From Eriocheir sinensis (lineage: Eukaryota; Arthropoda; Malacostraca; Decapoda; Varunidae), in assembly GCF_024679095.1 (NCBI RefSeq), contig NC_066512.1, forward strand, positions 14,784,038 through 14,848,037: a stretch of DNA of 64,000 nucleotides, written 5' to 3'. Below the pieces are notes generated by a model. That model saw only the letters and a program-made list of their open reading frames with translations. It ran no database searches and was not told the DNA's origin. The number at the start of each line of letters is the position of its first letter. Positions within the stretch are counted from its first letter, which is position 1. The translations under genes were made by a program, and so were the position numbers. Below, one piece after another: positions 11,580-22,700 of this stretch.

Positions 11580-13917
11580 AGGCTGTTCACTTAACTCTGA
11601 GCCGTGGAGCCGAGCCTCATTTGTAACGAGGCCGCTGATTGGCTGGCTGGCTCTCTCGCTCACCCTGTGTTGAAAGGCTGCATAATGAATGCTCGCGTGG
11701 CACATGTCTATGTTTTATTCGTTATATCTTGTCTCATACACATAACAGACCATTTTTGTTGGTACCGTTGCACTCAGCAGTGAATGCAGAAGCTTCGATA
11801 CTCAGGGAAAAACTATTACTAAGCAATAATAAAGAAGTTTTAGCGAGTTGAAGCGGAAATTTTCTTGCGATATCTTTATAACACTGTTTATTTATTATCA
11901 TTTCCTGTGTAAATATTTAAAGGAATGCTGTTATAAACGATTGCGTTTCATAAAAGAATGTCTCCTGAACGGAATGCAATCATCAAATTATAGTTAGATG
12001 ATAATATAAGCGGATTACTGAATTATTTATGAGCATGTGTCACTCACCGGGAAGAGGGAGCAGCGAGGCAGCACGACCCAAGGCTGTGTAGGGAGGTGAG
12101 GACGGGTAAGGAGAGCGCTGATTATTGGCGGCCTCTCACTCACCGTGTTGAGAGGCAGTGTATAATGGTATATGTTTATGTTTTATTCGTTATATCTTGT
12201 CTCATGTACGTGACAGATAATTTCTGTTGGTACCTTTAGACTCGGCAATGAATGGGGAACTTTCGATACTCAGGAAAAAGATAGCAATAAGCAACTATAA
12301 AGAAATTTTGGCGAGTTGAAGTGAAAGCTTTCTTCCGATATCTTTATAACGCTGTTTATTTATCATCATTTCCTGAATAAATATTCAAAGGTATGCTGCT
12401 ATAAACTATTGCATTTCATTGAGGGATGTCTCCTGAACGCAATACAATTGTCAACTTATAGTTAGAAGGTAATGTAAGTGAATTACAAAATAATTTATGG
12501 GAAGGTATGACTCGCGGGAAAGGGCGAGCGGCGGAGTGCGGCCGGCCAGGCGGCAGACTCATGCTGCAGGTGAGGGGGAGGGGAGGCTCAGGCAGTGAAG
12601 ACAGCACAGCAGTGAGGGGGGAAAGCAGAAAATATATAGGCCGGGTGTCCTGCATGCATTATTTATTATTTTACTTACTTGATTTTACTTATAGATACGA
12701 TGCATCCTTTGGCACAACATGAAAGTAATGGTGCTAATCTGACGATTATTGACACTGGATTGATAGTTTTTCCTGTGGAACATATAGGTTATATAGCTAC
12801 ATGAAATAAAATCACGCCATGAACACTTTACCCCCCTTTTCTTAAATGCCTGGACGGTGTGGTATTGTGAGTAAAACAAAAAAAATGTGTGTAATATAGC
12901 CTACCTTGAACCGTGAAATTAGAAAATGCCTTAAAGCATGTCATGTCCCGCGTTTAGGAAATGCTACTTCTCTCTCTCTCAGAAGTAGCATTTCCTAAAC
13001 GCGGGACATGACATGCTTTGAGGCATTTTCTAATTTCACGGTTCAAGGTAGGCTATATTATATATTACACATATGCAGGAAATGCAATAGTTTATAGCAG
13101 CATACCTGTGCATATTTATTCAGGAAAGGATGATAAATACACAGCGTTATAAAGATATCGGAAGAAAGCTTTCACTTCAACTCGCCAAAATTACTTTAGA
13201 GTTGCTTATTGCTATCTTTGTCCTGAGTATCGAAAGTTCCCCAGTCCTTGCCGAGTCTAAAGGTACCAACAGAAATTATCTGTCACGTACATGAGACAAG
13301 ATATAACGAATAAAACATAAACATATACCATTATACACTGCCTCTCAACACGGTGAGTGAGAGGCCGCCAGCCAATCAGCGCTCTCCTTACCCCCGTCCT
13401 CACCTCCCTACACAGCCTTGTGTCGTGCTGCCTCGCTGCCCTCTTCCCGGCGAGTGACACATGCTCATAAATAATTCAGTAATCCGCTTATATTATCATC
13501 TAACTATAATTTGATGATTGCATTCCGTTCAGGAGACATTCTTTTATGAAACGCAATCGTTTATAACAGCATTCCTTTAAATATTTACACAGGAAATGAT
13601 AATAAATAAACAGTGTTATAAAGATATCGCAAGAAAATTTCCGCTTCAACTCGCTAAAACTTCTTTATTATTGCTTAGTAATAGTTTTTCCCTGAGTATC
13701 GAAGCTTCTGCATTCACTGCTGAGTGCAACGGTACCAACAAAAATGGTCTGTTATGTGTATGAGACAAGATATAACGAATAAAACATAGACATGTGCCAC
13801 GCGAGCATTCATTATGCAGCCTTTCAACACAGGGTGAGCGAGAGAGCCAGCCAGCCAATCAGCGGCCTCGTTACAAATGAGGCTCGGCTCCACGGCTCAG
13901 AGTTAAGTGAACAGCCT
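11580..13917. mobile_element. 2.3 kb palindrome / foldback element
   Basis: The sequence starting AGGCTGTTCACTTAACTC at 11580 is repeated in reverse complement ending at 13917. The arms stay alignable inwards for about 840 bases; a 70-codon open frame in one arm (11639-11851) is residue-for-residue identical to one in the other (13858-13646). Both arms consist of roughly 490 bp units, each with a GC-rich head containing an ATTGG/CCAAT-type motif and an AT-rich body containing TTTTATTCGTTATATCTTGT. The left arm has about 460 extra bases (12420-12880), mostly a third partial unit. A short loop of CT repeats (about 12969-12980) sits at the centre. There is no transposase frame. The terminus resembles that of the element at 15150-15776. 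Confidence 0.85.
12899..13047. repeat. Near-perfect central hairpin of the palindrome
   Basis: CTACCTTGAACCGTGAAATT onwards pairs with its reverse complement to 13047 with only a few mismatches around a loop of about 10 bases. It is much better conserved than the outer arms, as expected for a recently formed or gene-converted centre. Confidence 0.9.
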
Positions 13918-14600
13918 TTAACACTTCTAGAGTGAAATTGGAATTACTCTCCTCATAGTTTGCCCCACTGTATTTCTGTTTGGGTACATTTTGACCAATC
14001 TTGGGTGACGATTACAGGTGTTGGGCAACAGCCACCATCTGCTACAGCAACCAAGCCAGTAGTGAAGGATCCTGCCAGAGTGAGTCCAGTGACCAAGGCC
14101 TTTGTGTGTAAGGGGACCTGACATGCTGCACCACCCGACCACCCACAAGGACCTGTCAGGTGAGGAAGAGCTACTGAGATACACACTCAGGGGACAGAGC
14201 AAAAAACTGATCAGTGCTGTTATTTCATATCTTATTTCGTGTTCATACCCATTCCCAAACTAGGTAATTTTGAGAATAAATGATTTTCAGTAAGTATATT
14301 ACTGCAGAAAACAATGTCATATCATACATATGGAATTTTAATTAATAATATACGAAAAGTAAACTTCAATACAGGCATCCTTCGCTATGTAGTTTTGATA
14401 CATTCCTCACGAATTAATCATAGTGATTGATCATATACTGATAGCACTATAACATGGGTTTAATGGGGATAAATTCCTTTTCACACAAAAATAACAATAA
14501 TTTATCATAAAAGAGACCCCAGCAAACAAGCATTTATTTGCAAGCATTTAATAATATATTTTTCAAAGAAAAGAAAATTCATATAAAAAGCCTTTCACCC
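13918..14600. other. Non-coding stretch
   Basis: Mostly AT-rich. A short open stretch after an AG at about 14010, followed by GTGAGT at about 14080, could be a small plus-strand exon, but nothing in it is recognisable, so it is not called. Confidence 0.4.
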
Positions 14601-14890
14601 TTTGGTCTCTGTGGTGCAATGGTTAGCATGGTTAACTACAAGTCTGCAGGCTAGGGTTAGAATCCTGGCCTGGGCAGTCAGTTATTCATCATTAGTTTTG
14701 GAATGGTCAATAAATGGATATCTGGGGAAACCTCGGGAAGGTAAACTGTGGTAACTCAGGTGTTGCACTGGGCCTTGTCTTGGGTTAATGGGTCTTCACC
14801 CACCACCAGATCAAGAGTCAATGGTTCAGAAATGGGCACTGCAGCCACATACAGCTAGTAGTAGCACATGCTCCTAACTTTACCTTTGAC
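14601..14890 (+). mobile_element. tRNA-derived SINE, family 1
   Basis: The head (TCTCTGTGGTGCAATGGTTA then GGGTTAGAATCC) mimics a tRNA with A- and B-box promoter motifs, closest in feel to tRNA-Glu. The body contains TGGGGAAACCTCGGGAAGG and TAAACTGTGGTAACTCAGG and ends near ACTTTACCTTTG. The same layout recurs at 39031-39335 and 42717-43024, and in reverse at 32790-32950. This copy is the most diverged of the three plus-strand copies. Confidence 0.8.
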
Positions 14891-15149
14891 CATCAAGACA
14901 AAAATAATCATACCACCCTTACTATTCTTTTCTACCTATCCACATCATTTGAATGTATTTTCCTCCAATTAAATTATTCAGTAACTTGCACTATATTTAT
15001 ACCTTTAAATACCTATCACAATCTTCATAAATGATTTTGCATCCCTCTATATCGCAACAGCACATAAATATCTTGTCCAGTGAATGGATCTATCTCTGCA
15101 TTCAACTCTTAGTTCCTTTAATATTTTCCAGAAAGTTTTTTTTTGTAAT

Positions 15150-15776
15150 ACTATAGTCCATTCACTTAAACTGGATCCCTAGTTTATAGCCGAGTAAGAA
15201 AAGGCATTGCTGAATGGCTGTAGGTGGGCAGGGAGTCTGATGTCTCTGTTGCCCAACAGTGGGCCACCACTTTACTTAGCTCATCTGTTACACAAGATGG
15301 GCAAAGTTTATTGACATCATTAGATTATGCAGTGAGTGTATGGCTGCATATGCAATTAATAAATAAGACAATTGATCTTACACGTACTACCCTCCTGAAT
15401 ACAGTATGGTACTTTCATATTTAAGATAAAGCGGGATATGACAGGAGATATGGAAAGATTTGTAAAATGTGTACAAACATTAAATGTTATTTTTCTGACA
15501 TATACTCCCCATAAATACTTTAAGTACTCTGTCAAGTTTTGAAAATCATTTTAGATATACAATCATTGCTTAATTCAATGATGTCAAAATTTGCTCATGT
15601 TGTGTAACAAATTAGCTTAGTAAAATATTCATATTTTCTGAACCTACACAATTGTGTTGGGTGACTGAGACGTCAGACATCCCGCCCGCCAACAGCCAGT
15701 TAGCAGCATCCTTTCTTACTTGGCTAGGGATTCAGACACTATTGGGAGTGGTCCAGCTTAGTGAATGAAGTATAGT
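15150..15776. mobile_element. Non-autonomous element with about 110-120 bp inverted repeats
   Basis: The left end ACTATAGTCCATTCACTTAA (15150) pairs with the right end ending ...GAATGAAGTATAGT (15776). Similarity continues inwards through a segment containing CCGAGTAAGAAAAGGCATTG on the left. AAT flanks both ends (15147-15149, 15777-15779) and may be a 3 bp target duplication. The interior is AT-rich without coding capacity. Confidence 0.75.
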
Positions 15777-16026
15777 AATAGTTGCTAGTTCCTAAATGTA
15801 ATATAGGTAATACTATATGTAATATTAATCTTGCCACAACGCACTTAACTTTGAGAGCATCAGTGAGAAATCTTGATCATTCTTTTCTTGCTGGTACAGG
15901 CAAACCTCACTTTATGAACATTCATTCAATGAAAATTAGCTTTAACGAATTTTTCCCCCATGGACATCTTCAAATGGAGTGGTCTCTCAAATCAGCGGAT
16001 TCACACCAACAGTCCTCCTCCAGCTC

Positions 16027-16028
<2 letters not shown>

Positions 16029-16093
<65 letters not shown>
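16029..16093. repeat. (GT)n microsatellite
   Basis: Pure GT run; a second short GT run lies at about 16164-16182. Confidence 0.95.
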
Positions 16094-16097
<4 letters not shown>

Positions 16098-16589
16098 TTT
16101 ACAGGGCCTGGGCTTACGCTCGTGTGGTCCCGTCTCCGTATTTATAATTATCCAACTTTTCCTTGTGTGTGTGTGTGTGTGTGTTTTTGGGGGGAGGGAG
16201 ATATGAATTCTAGTTAGGGGTTGACTTGACCTGTTCATGGATTGACCTTGCATGCAGGAGGGGGAGGGAGGAGATGACTAATCAATCCTGTAAACAGCGG
16301 GGGTACACATATGTAAATTATTGCTTAGGGATTCTTACGATACACAAAGAAGATTTCGCAAAACGGGATCCTGGAATCAAACTCCACTGAACCATAGCAT
16401 ATGGTTTCTCATGATTGTAACCCATTTGTAAATTGAGGTTTGCCTGCACTGAAGACCCAATATCATTATGTTAATATACAATGGGTTTGAGAGGCCATGT
16501 TATTATGTTTTCTTAGGGAATAACAAAATGTTGAATAAGGATAATAATATGGAAAAGATTTTGTCAGATGTTGCCCTCTTTTCATCAGT

Positions 16590-16693
16590 ATGATTTGTTT
16601 ACAAAATGTGGAATAATAAGGCACTTATTAGAGGCACTTAAATGATTTGTTTACAAAATGTGGAATAATAAGGCACTTATTAGAGGCACTTAA
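16590..16693. repeat. Perfect 52 bp tandem duplication
   Basis: ATGATTTGTTTACAAAATGT begins two identical head-to-tail 52 bp units (16590-16641, 16642-16693). Perfect identity suggests a very recent duplication or an assembly artefact. Confidence 0.95.
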
Positions 16694-17129
16694 ATGATAA
16701 AACCCAGCAGATGAAGTGCTTTCTGGTGCGAGGCTAATGAACATTTCTGTGGAGAGGGTGTTGTGCTTCTCCGCCGGTGGCCAGCGAAATATGTTAGGTG
16801 CAGCCTTCATTCACTTGTGGCAGCACTGAGCCCAGTGCCGTGCCACATCTGTTCTGTCTTTTAATGATTTATGTTTTATCTTTGAATCATTTTATTTTTC
16901 CATTTCCATTACCAGATCAGTTTAGCTCTCCAGTCACTCAATCAGCCTGACCACCCGCCCTCCGAAAGGCCCAACGTCTCCCCTGCAGTGTTCACAGCTG
17001 AAGAATTCATTAAAATGCTGAACAAAGTGTTATATGTTTAGTTTCCAGGGCATGAGCACAACACCATTTCCACGGTAACGTTTGCTGGCCTTGCGACAGG
17101 AAGCACTTCATCTGCCAGATTTTATCATT
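16690..17129. repeat. Inverted repeat pair (possible MITE) around a candidate exon
   Basis: AATGATAAAACCCAGCAGAT and about 80 following bases on the left are matched in reverse complement at the right edge (ATCTGCCAGATTTTATCATT, ending 17129-17130). The arms are imperfect. The left arm abuts the 52 bp tandem duplication. Confidence 0.65.
16916..17041 (+). CDS. Candidate terminal exon, unknown product
   Basis: A good acceptor (tatttttccatttccattaccag-like) precedes 16916. From there ATC AGT TTA GCT opens 41 codons ending at TAG 17039-17041. The peptide (ISLALQSLNQPDHPPSERP... then FTAEEFIKMLNKVL) is not repetitive and looks protein-like. The family is not recognised and no upstream exon was linked. 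Confidence 0.25.
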   Translation: MSLALQSLNQPDHPPSERPNVSPAVFTAEEFIKMLNKVLYV

Positions 17130-17539
17130 ACCTATTGTAAGTACCTTGATTATCCACAACTTGTTAATTAACCATATTGATGAAACATGCTCTATGAAAT
17201 TATCATTCTAATGTGATGCTTTTTAAAAGACTTATTCCTGAAAAAAATATAACACGGCCTCTGAAACCCATAGTAGTGAAATGCATTCTCAGTATGATTA
17301 TTAATCAAACTAAAAACGAAAATAAGGAAAAGGAAACTATACTCAAAGAAAGAAAATATACTTACTGAAGTGAAGCAAGGAATTCATACTTCAAATAAAC
17401 TTCCACAGAGCTCTAGCAAGCAATTACTAATCGTATAAAATTTCAGTCTGAATCAGTAGCACTTATTCTATTTCCATTTTTACAGTAGAGCTGAGCATAC
17501 ATTTTAGATTGTATGGTTAGACATTCTATATCATCTCCG

Positions 17540-17656
17540 CCAGTTCTTTTCCCCCTCTCAGATGCTGTCCATATACAGAGGCCTTGTCTGCCCTGGTATG
17601 GAGTATGCATCTCATGTGTCGCGGGTTCCACACACACAGCTCTGCTAGCTCTGGGA
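17540..17656 (+). pseudogene. LINE family B RT fragment
   Basis: The plus strand reads MLSIYRGLVCPGMEYASHV, matching the same block of the family B LINE on the minus strand at 43929-43870 (MLSIYRGLARPRMEYASHV). It is cut off at about 17656 by a tRNA-like sequence. Confidence 0.7.
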
Positions 17657-17700
17657 AGGCGGTGGCCGAGTGGTCAGCATGCGGACGTAGTGAGCCCGTG
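17657..17700 (+). mobile_element. tRNA-like SINE head, truncated
   Basis: GGCGGTGGCCGAGTGGTCAG resembles the A-box half of the family 2 SINEs (for example 48415). No B box or body follows; the sequence runs straight into a LINE fragment. Confidence 0.5.
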
Positions 17701-18232
17701 GAAATTCGTGTCGGTGTTCCACACGGATGCGAAGTGCTAGGATCTGGTCAGTTATTGATTTACCAGGCATGACTCCAGATTGCTCTGGTTTCTAAAACTT
17801 TAGCAGATGAGATAGAATTCGCATCAGCAGCAGATGAGCGAGCAATTTGCCCAGCACACTGAGCAGTGTAATACCACGGTAATTGTTGCAGTCTTGTTAG
17901 TTCCATTTCCCTTTCCAGATCCAGTCGATAGGAATGGCACTGGACTGTCACATGGCAGACAGCACCACATGCAACCCATGGATCATGGCTTCACCTCCAG
18001 CTTTAAGCATCTCTGCACTGGTGTTATAGACCCCAGCTGCTTGACCATCCATCAACTTCTTCACAGCCTCTCTCACCTCTGCCAGAGAGGGTGGAGTTTT
18101 GTCTATTGGTAGATCAATAGCTACCATCTGCAAACCAGTCAAAGGGAGCTGTTCGCTCTGGGTTTCTCCTGTGCACATCTGCCCAAAGCACATGGCTCAA
18201 CAAATCCAGCACCCATCTGTATTTGATACTAA
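17690..18232 (-). pseudogene. LINE family C RT fragment
   Basis: Minus-strand frames contain LAEVREAVKKLMDGQAAGV, AEMLKAGGEAMIHGLH, NNYRGITLLSVLGKLLAHL and SITDQILALRIRVEHRHEF in order. These are the finger and early palm blocks of a LINE RT. Frame changes and stop codons are present, and the catalytic domain is missing. A homologous fragment lies at 37400-37880. Confidence 0.75.
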
Positions 18233-18239
18233 TTACCCA

Positions 18240-19535
18240 TCAGCCTGATACATGGATTTGGAGCGCAAATATCAACATCTTTCCTCTTTATAGTATCACA
18301 AATATTCACAGTTTCATTTTTCATTAACCTGATATTTTCTTCATAGTATCACAATTAAATATACAATAATTATTTCCAAGTCACTGAACATTAATGCACA
18401 ATTTATCTTCAAGTCCCAAACACTAATTAATAGCCATGATCGGTTATCTTACGAATTCTCTCAATTTCAGTCTGAAGAACTATACAACACTGTCATTCGC
18501 CGAGTGATTAATTTCAGGCTTCTTGTACCTCACACGTTTTATGCATTTCTCCTCAGCCATGGTGCAATCCTTTGATTTATGATCACCAGCACATTTGTAA
18601 CATTTTGGGGCTTCTCCATTGTTCTTGGCAATACAGTTGGCCTCAAGATAGCCGTATCACTGACAGTGATAACATATAATTGCATGGTATCTATTTCTCA
18701 CGGTATACACTCCCCATTCTAGTTTTATCTTGTCATGATGTTTCTGAAAAAGCTCTTTGCAGGTTGATCACATTTCAAAATATAATGCATTGTACCACCA
18801 GCAGCAGACTTGCTAAAAATCTTCTCAATTTTCGCATCAACTCCTGGAATCGAGTGCAGAAACTCATTCCTGTTTAACAGTGTCTCAATTATCTTTCCCC
18901 GGTCTCCTCCTTATGCACATTGCAGAGCATGATCTTTGGCCTTAATTTTCCTACACTTTTTGTGCTAACTTGCTCTTCATTTTCGAATTTCTGGGCTGCT
19001 TCATTCCTTGTATTCTCATCATCAAAGTTCGTAACAATGTTACCTCCATTCGTGAATCTTGAATCATTAATCAGAATGCCTTGTAATGCCTAAGAAACTT
19101 AACTTTTCATCACAGTAGCCCTTTTATCTTGTTCAGAGGCCTTGACAACAAGAAGGTTTTTCTTCACTTCTCTCCTCCACTTGGCAACGTCAGCCCAACT
19201 CCTACTCGCCGAGTCCAAATTGATCTGCTTGATCAGCACGTAACACATCCGCGACCTTACTCAGCTCCTCCTTCACACTGAATGCCTGATTTTCAACTTC
19301 ATCTTTCACAATTAATATTTCTTTAGATAATTCTTGCTTAGATTCATCCAATTTTTCCACAATGTTGGTAGCCGGAGATACCCTGTGAAGGCAAGGTGTA
19401 CAAAAAGTATATTATCCTGCCTGATTCCTGTCAGATGAGCACATTTCACATGGCTCCACTTAGGACACAAACAGCATGCAATCCACTTCTCGCCTGTAAG
19501 ATCTTTACAGACATAACACAAATCTCTCACGCCCC
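18240..19535 (-). pseudogene. LINE family A ORF1 (PHD finger plus zinc knuckles), minus copy
   Basis: The minus strand from 19530 encodes RDLCYVCKDLTGEKWIACC and CPKWSHVKCAHL, a PHD-type Cys4-His-Cys pattern (C-x2-C, C-x2-C, H-x2-C). It is followed by a Glu/Lys-rich, probably coiled-coil region (to about 19150) and then a segment with CYKCAGDHKSKDCTM, a CCHC knuckle (about 18600). This order matches CR1/L2-type LINE ORF1 proteins, which bind the element RNA. Frameshifts break the frame. After ORF1, a fragment of the start of ORF2 is visible to about 18240, where it meets a family C fragment. Confidence 0.7.
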
Positions 19536-19624
19536 TGGCCTGCCAGAAATTGTCGACACAGCATCTTTCGTTCGGAGCTCACGCCACACATGTCTGCCCG
19601 CTACCAAGACTCGCTACTCTATAT

Positions 19625-20656
19625 CTCCATCTCTATGTACTTCACAGACAAAGCATTAGAATGGATTGGTTGCTGTTTGTGTCCTAAATGGTACCATATG
19701 AAATATACCATATAAATTCTGACAAAAATACACTAGATTTACACTCCTTGCCTTCACTAGGCATCTCTTGCTATTAACAGTCTGACGAAATTGGAAGAAT
19801 TTAAGCAAGAATCATCTAAAGAAATATCAGTTGTAAAAGATGATGAGTCACGAGCTGAGAAAGTGAAGGAGCTGGGAGAGGCTGCTGATGTGCTTCGCAC
19901 TTAGCATGTAGAATCCAGTTGGGATGAGGTGGCGAATAAAGCCAGGAAAGTCAAGAAGAATCTTGTTGTTGTGAAGCCTCTGATTAAACTATAAAGGCAA
20001 ATTATATGAAGATTGAAGTTTCCCAGACATTACAAAGCATTCAGATAACTGAGTCAAGATGTACGAACTGGGGTAACATTATTATGAATTTTGATAATGA
20101 GAACACAAGGAATGGAGTAGCTCAGAAATTGGAAACTGTAAAGCAAATTTGCACTATAAGTGTGGGAAAATTACGCATAAGGAGGAAACCCAGGATAAGA
20201 TAAGTGAGACTATGTTAAACAGGAATGAGCTCCTCCACTCGACCCAAGGAGTTGAGAAGATAATCGAGATGGCTTTTAGCAAAACCTGCTGCAGGTGGCA
20301 CAATTCACTATATTTTGAAATGTGACCCAATTGTCAGAGAGGTGATCCACAAGCATCATGACAAGATAAAACTAGAATGGGGAGTGTATACTGTGAGAGA
20401 TAGATAGATATGCAATTATATATTATCACTGTCAAAGATACGGCCAGCTTGAGGCCAACTGTACTAACAAGATTAATGGAGAAGCCCCATAATGCTACAA
20501 ATGTGTCTTATGTGCTGGAGATAATAAATCAAAGGACTGTACCACAGCTGAAAAGAAATACATAATTGTAAAAGGTATAAGGAGCCTGAAATTAACCACT
20601 GTTGTGTAGTTTTTCAGACTGCAACTGAGAGAGTTCGTAACATAACTGATCACGGC
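19625..20656 (+). pseudogene. LINE family A ORF1, plus copy, head-to-head with the previous one
   Basis: Plus-strand frames repeat the same protein: EWIGCCLCPKWYHMKY (rest of the PHD finger, about 19655), LEEFKQESSKEIS in the coiled region (about 19790), and a zinc-knuckle segment with CYKCVLCAGDNKSKDC at about 20497. Stops and indels are numerous. At 20656 the copy is interrupted by an inserted inverted-repeat element and resumes at 22254. Its 5' end faces that of the minus copy across about 90 bp. Confidence 0.7.
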
Positions 20657-20658
20657 TA

Positions 20659-22253
20659 CTACTATGGGTTTCACTGGCCGTGTTACACTGTTTTTCGCAA
20701 ATAATTCCTAAACAAATTGTCGGATCAGTATGGTATTTCAACACCAAGCCTTTTACACCCCTACATAATTTATGGCCCACATAGCATATTGCTATATGTG
20801 TTTACGAAGGAGTTTACTCCTGTATATTAAGCCGAAGCCAGGCATGGTCACTAAGGTCGTATGCACATTCGAACGAATGTGGGGTACTCGTCTAGCCCCG
20901 CCTACACCCCTACCAACCCCCAGACTATTCCCTCTCTACCCTTATACCTCACCCACCCCCTCCCCGTCTCCCTTAACCCCTTTATCACCGTCCCGCACAC
21001 GTGTACGTGATAGGGAGGTATGGTACTACATACCATCACGTACATTGGTACGGAATACATTCGGAGTAAATATTAGAATGGTTTTGCTACCTTGTTTGGC
21101 GTCTGGGGCGGTGATAGTAGTTACTAAGATGCTCTACTAAAAAAGTAGTGGGCTCCGCCTACTCTGATAGCATGAAATCAGTGAGTGATACGTCATGTCA
21201 CGCCACGACCGGGGTGGCGTGAACGAAGTGACTTAACGTCCTGCATTGAGGACCGAGGCACAAGCACAACAACCATCAACGATGTCAGGCATGTTGCTCC
21301 ATTGCCCACGTGGATGCAGGACGGCATTTGTTCTTCGCCATCGATCATAATACTTTCATTTCATAAAAATAATACAATGTATAACATACAGTAACTTCAT
21401 AATATCCCACAGCATATTTTGTATATTTATTGCCTCAAATGTACTTGATAAAGCTACAACGCCATTATTACCATTAGGCATCAATAAACAAAGATGCAGT
21501 GATGCAAAGAAGAACAATTGTGCAATTTATATGGAACCCTGTGGTTATGAACGACACAAGTCAACAAAATAATATAATGTCAACTTGACCATGTTGTGTG
21601 ATAAATACACTATGTTCTAAAGAAGAACAAGTTATTACAAGAAAGTCAAGGCCACAGGTAATACAAATAGAGCGTGTTCATTCGGCTGGCCATAGGACCT
21701 ACGTACAGCACATTTGCCTCCTACTACATTTGCGTAAACATGATGTTATACAGTAATGAACAACGTGATATACGTTTTGCCTCCATGAAAGCTTGCAGTA
21801 CTCCCACGTTACATGTTAAGTAATATTGAAAGCTGCACACACTGCATTACTTAGATGCATACCTATATGACATATGTAGCTATAAGTACAGTACATAAAG
21901 TAAACGGTATAACATAATGGAAGAGGCAGGAAATTGAGTAATGAGGGGAGGGGAGGGTAAGGAGGAGACGGGGAGGGATACGAAAGGAGGATGGAGGGGG
22001 GAAATATGGGAGGGTGGTGGGGGTGTTTGGGGGGTGGGGACGCGTCCTCTGAAAGTGTAGACGTGACCTCCTGGCTTCGGCTTAATATACAAGAGTAAAC
22101 TCCTTCGTAAACGCATATAGCAATATAATATGTGGGCCATAAATTATGTAGGGGTGTAAAAGGCTTGGTGTTGAAATACCATACTGATCCGACAATTTGT
22201 TTAGGAATTATTTGCGAAAAACAGTGTAACACGGCCAGTGAAACCCATAGTAG
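20659..22253. mobile_element. 1.6 kb terminal-inverted-repeat element inserted in a LINE, TA duplication
   Basis: The left end CTACTATGGGTTTCACTGGC (20659) and the right end ...GTGAAACCCATAGTAG (22253) begin inverted repeats of about 190 bp that stay nearly identical to about 20849 and about 22065. TA flanks both sides (20657-20658, 22254-22255). The flanks are adjacent segments of one LINE: comparing with the minus copy (rc of about 18440) shows the empty site. Inside each repeat lies a C-rich (or G-rich) tract, then a unique middle with small hairpins (21003-21045, 21202-21222). No transposase is encoded. The TA target fits Tc1/mariner-type mobilisation, but this is inferred. Confidence 0.85.
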
Positions 22254-22700
22254 TATACGGGACTCAAATATAAACTGTGTCTGTTAAATATTCAGTGAGT
22301 TGGAAATAAAACATTGGATATTTGTGATACTATAAAAGAAAAGATTTCGATATTTTAGCGCTAACGAACCATGGTTTAAATGACTGATAATGTCAAGATT
22401 ACTAGAATAACACCATTAACCTTCAAGAAAGCACAGATGACCCACTCATTCACTAAATCCTGCCTCTTTACAAACATGAGCGAGAATGGAATAAGCTCCC
22501 ACCTCTAGTGGTCCAGTGCAACACGACTGACACCTTTAAAAACAAGCTCGACCGACACTTAATTCCTTCCATTTAATATTTACTTATGTAAAAATTCCAA
22601 GTTTTGGTGCCATTTGATTTATATAATTTAAGTTAGATTTCAGGACAGACCATGCACCTAGTCTAGACCATAGGTTCTGTGTGGTCTGAATATCTATGTA
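22254..22700 (+). pseudogene. LINE family A: start of ORF2 joined to the 3' end
   Basis: After the inserted element, the LINE resumes with the start of ORF2 (LDICDTIKEKIS-like, about 22318). At about 22480 it jumps to the ORF2 C-terminus (REWNKLPPLVVQCNTTDTF) and to the 3' tail sharing GTGTGGTCTGA and CTATGTAAA with the copy at 27127. The endonuclease remainder and the entire RT are deleted. Confidence 0.7.

Noticed and set aside
11639..11851. 70-codon frame identical in both palindrome arms (also 13646-13858)
   Set aside because: Identity is explained by the inverted duplication. It resembles no protein, and the second unit of each arm does not keep it.
13960..14180. Small exons with AG acceptor and GTGAGT/GTGAGG donors on the plus strand
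   Set aside because: Short, unrecognisable peptides; consensus splice dinucleotides at this spacing are common by chance.
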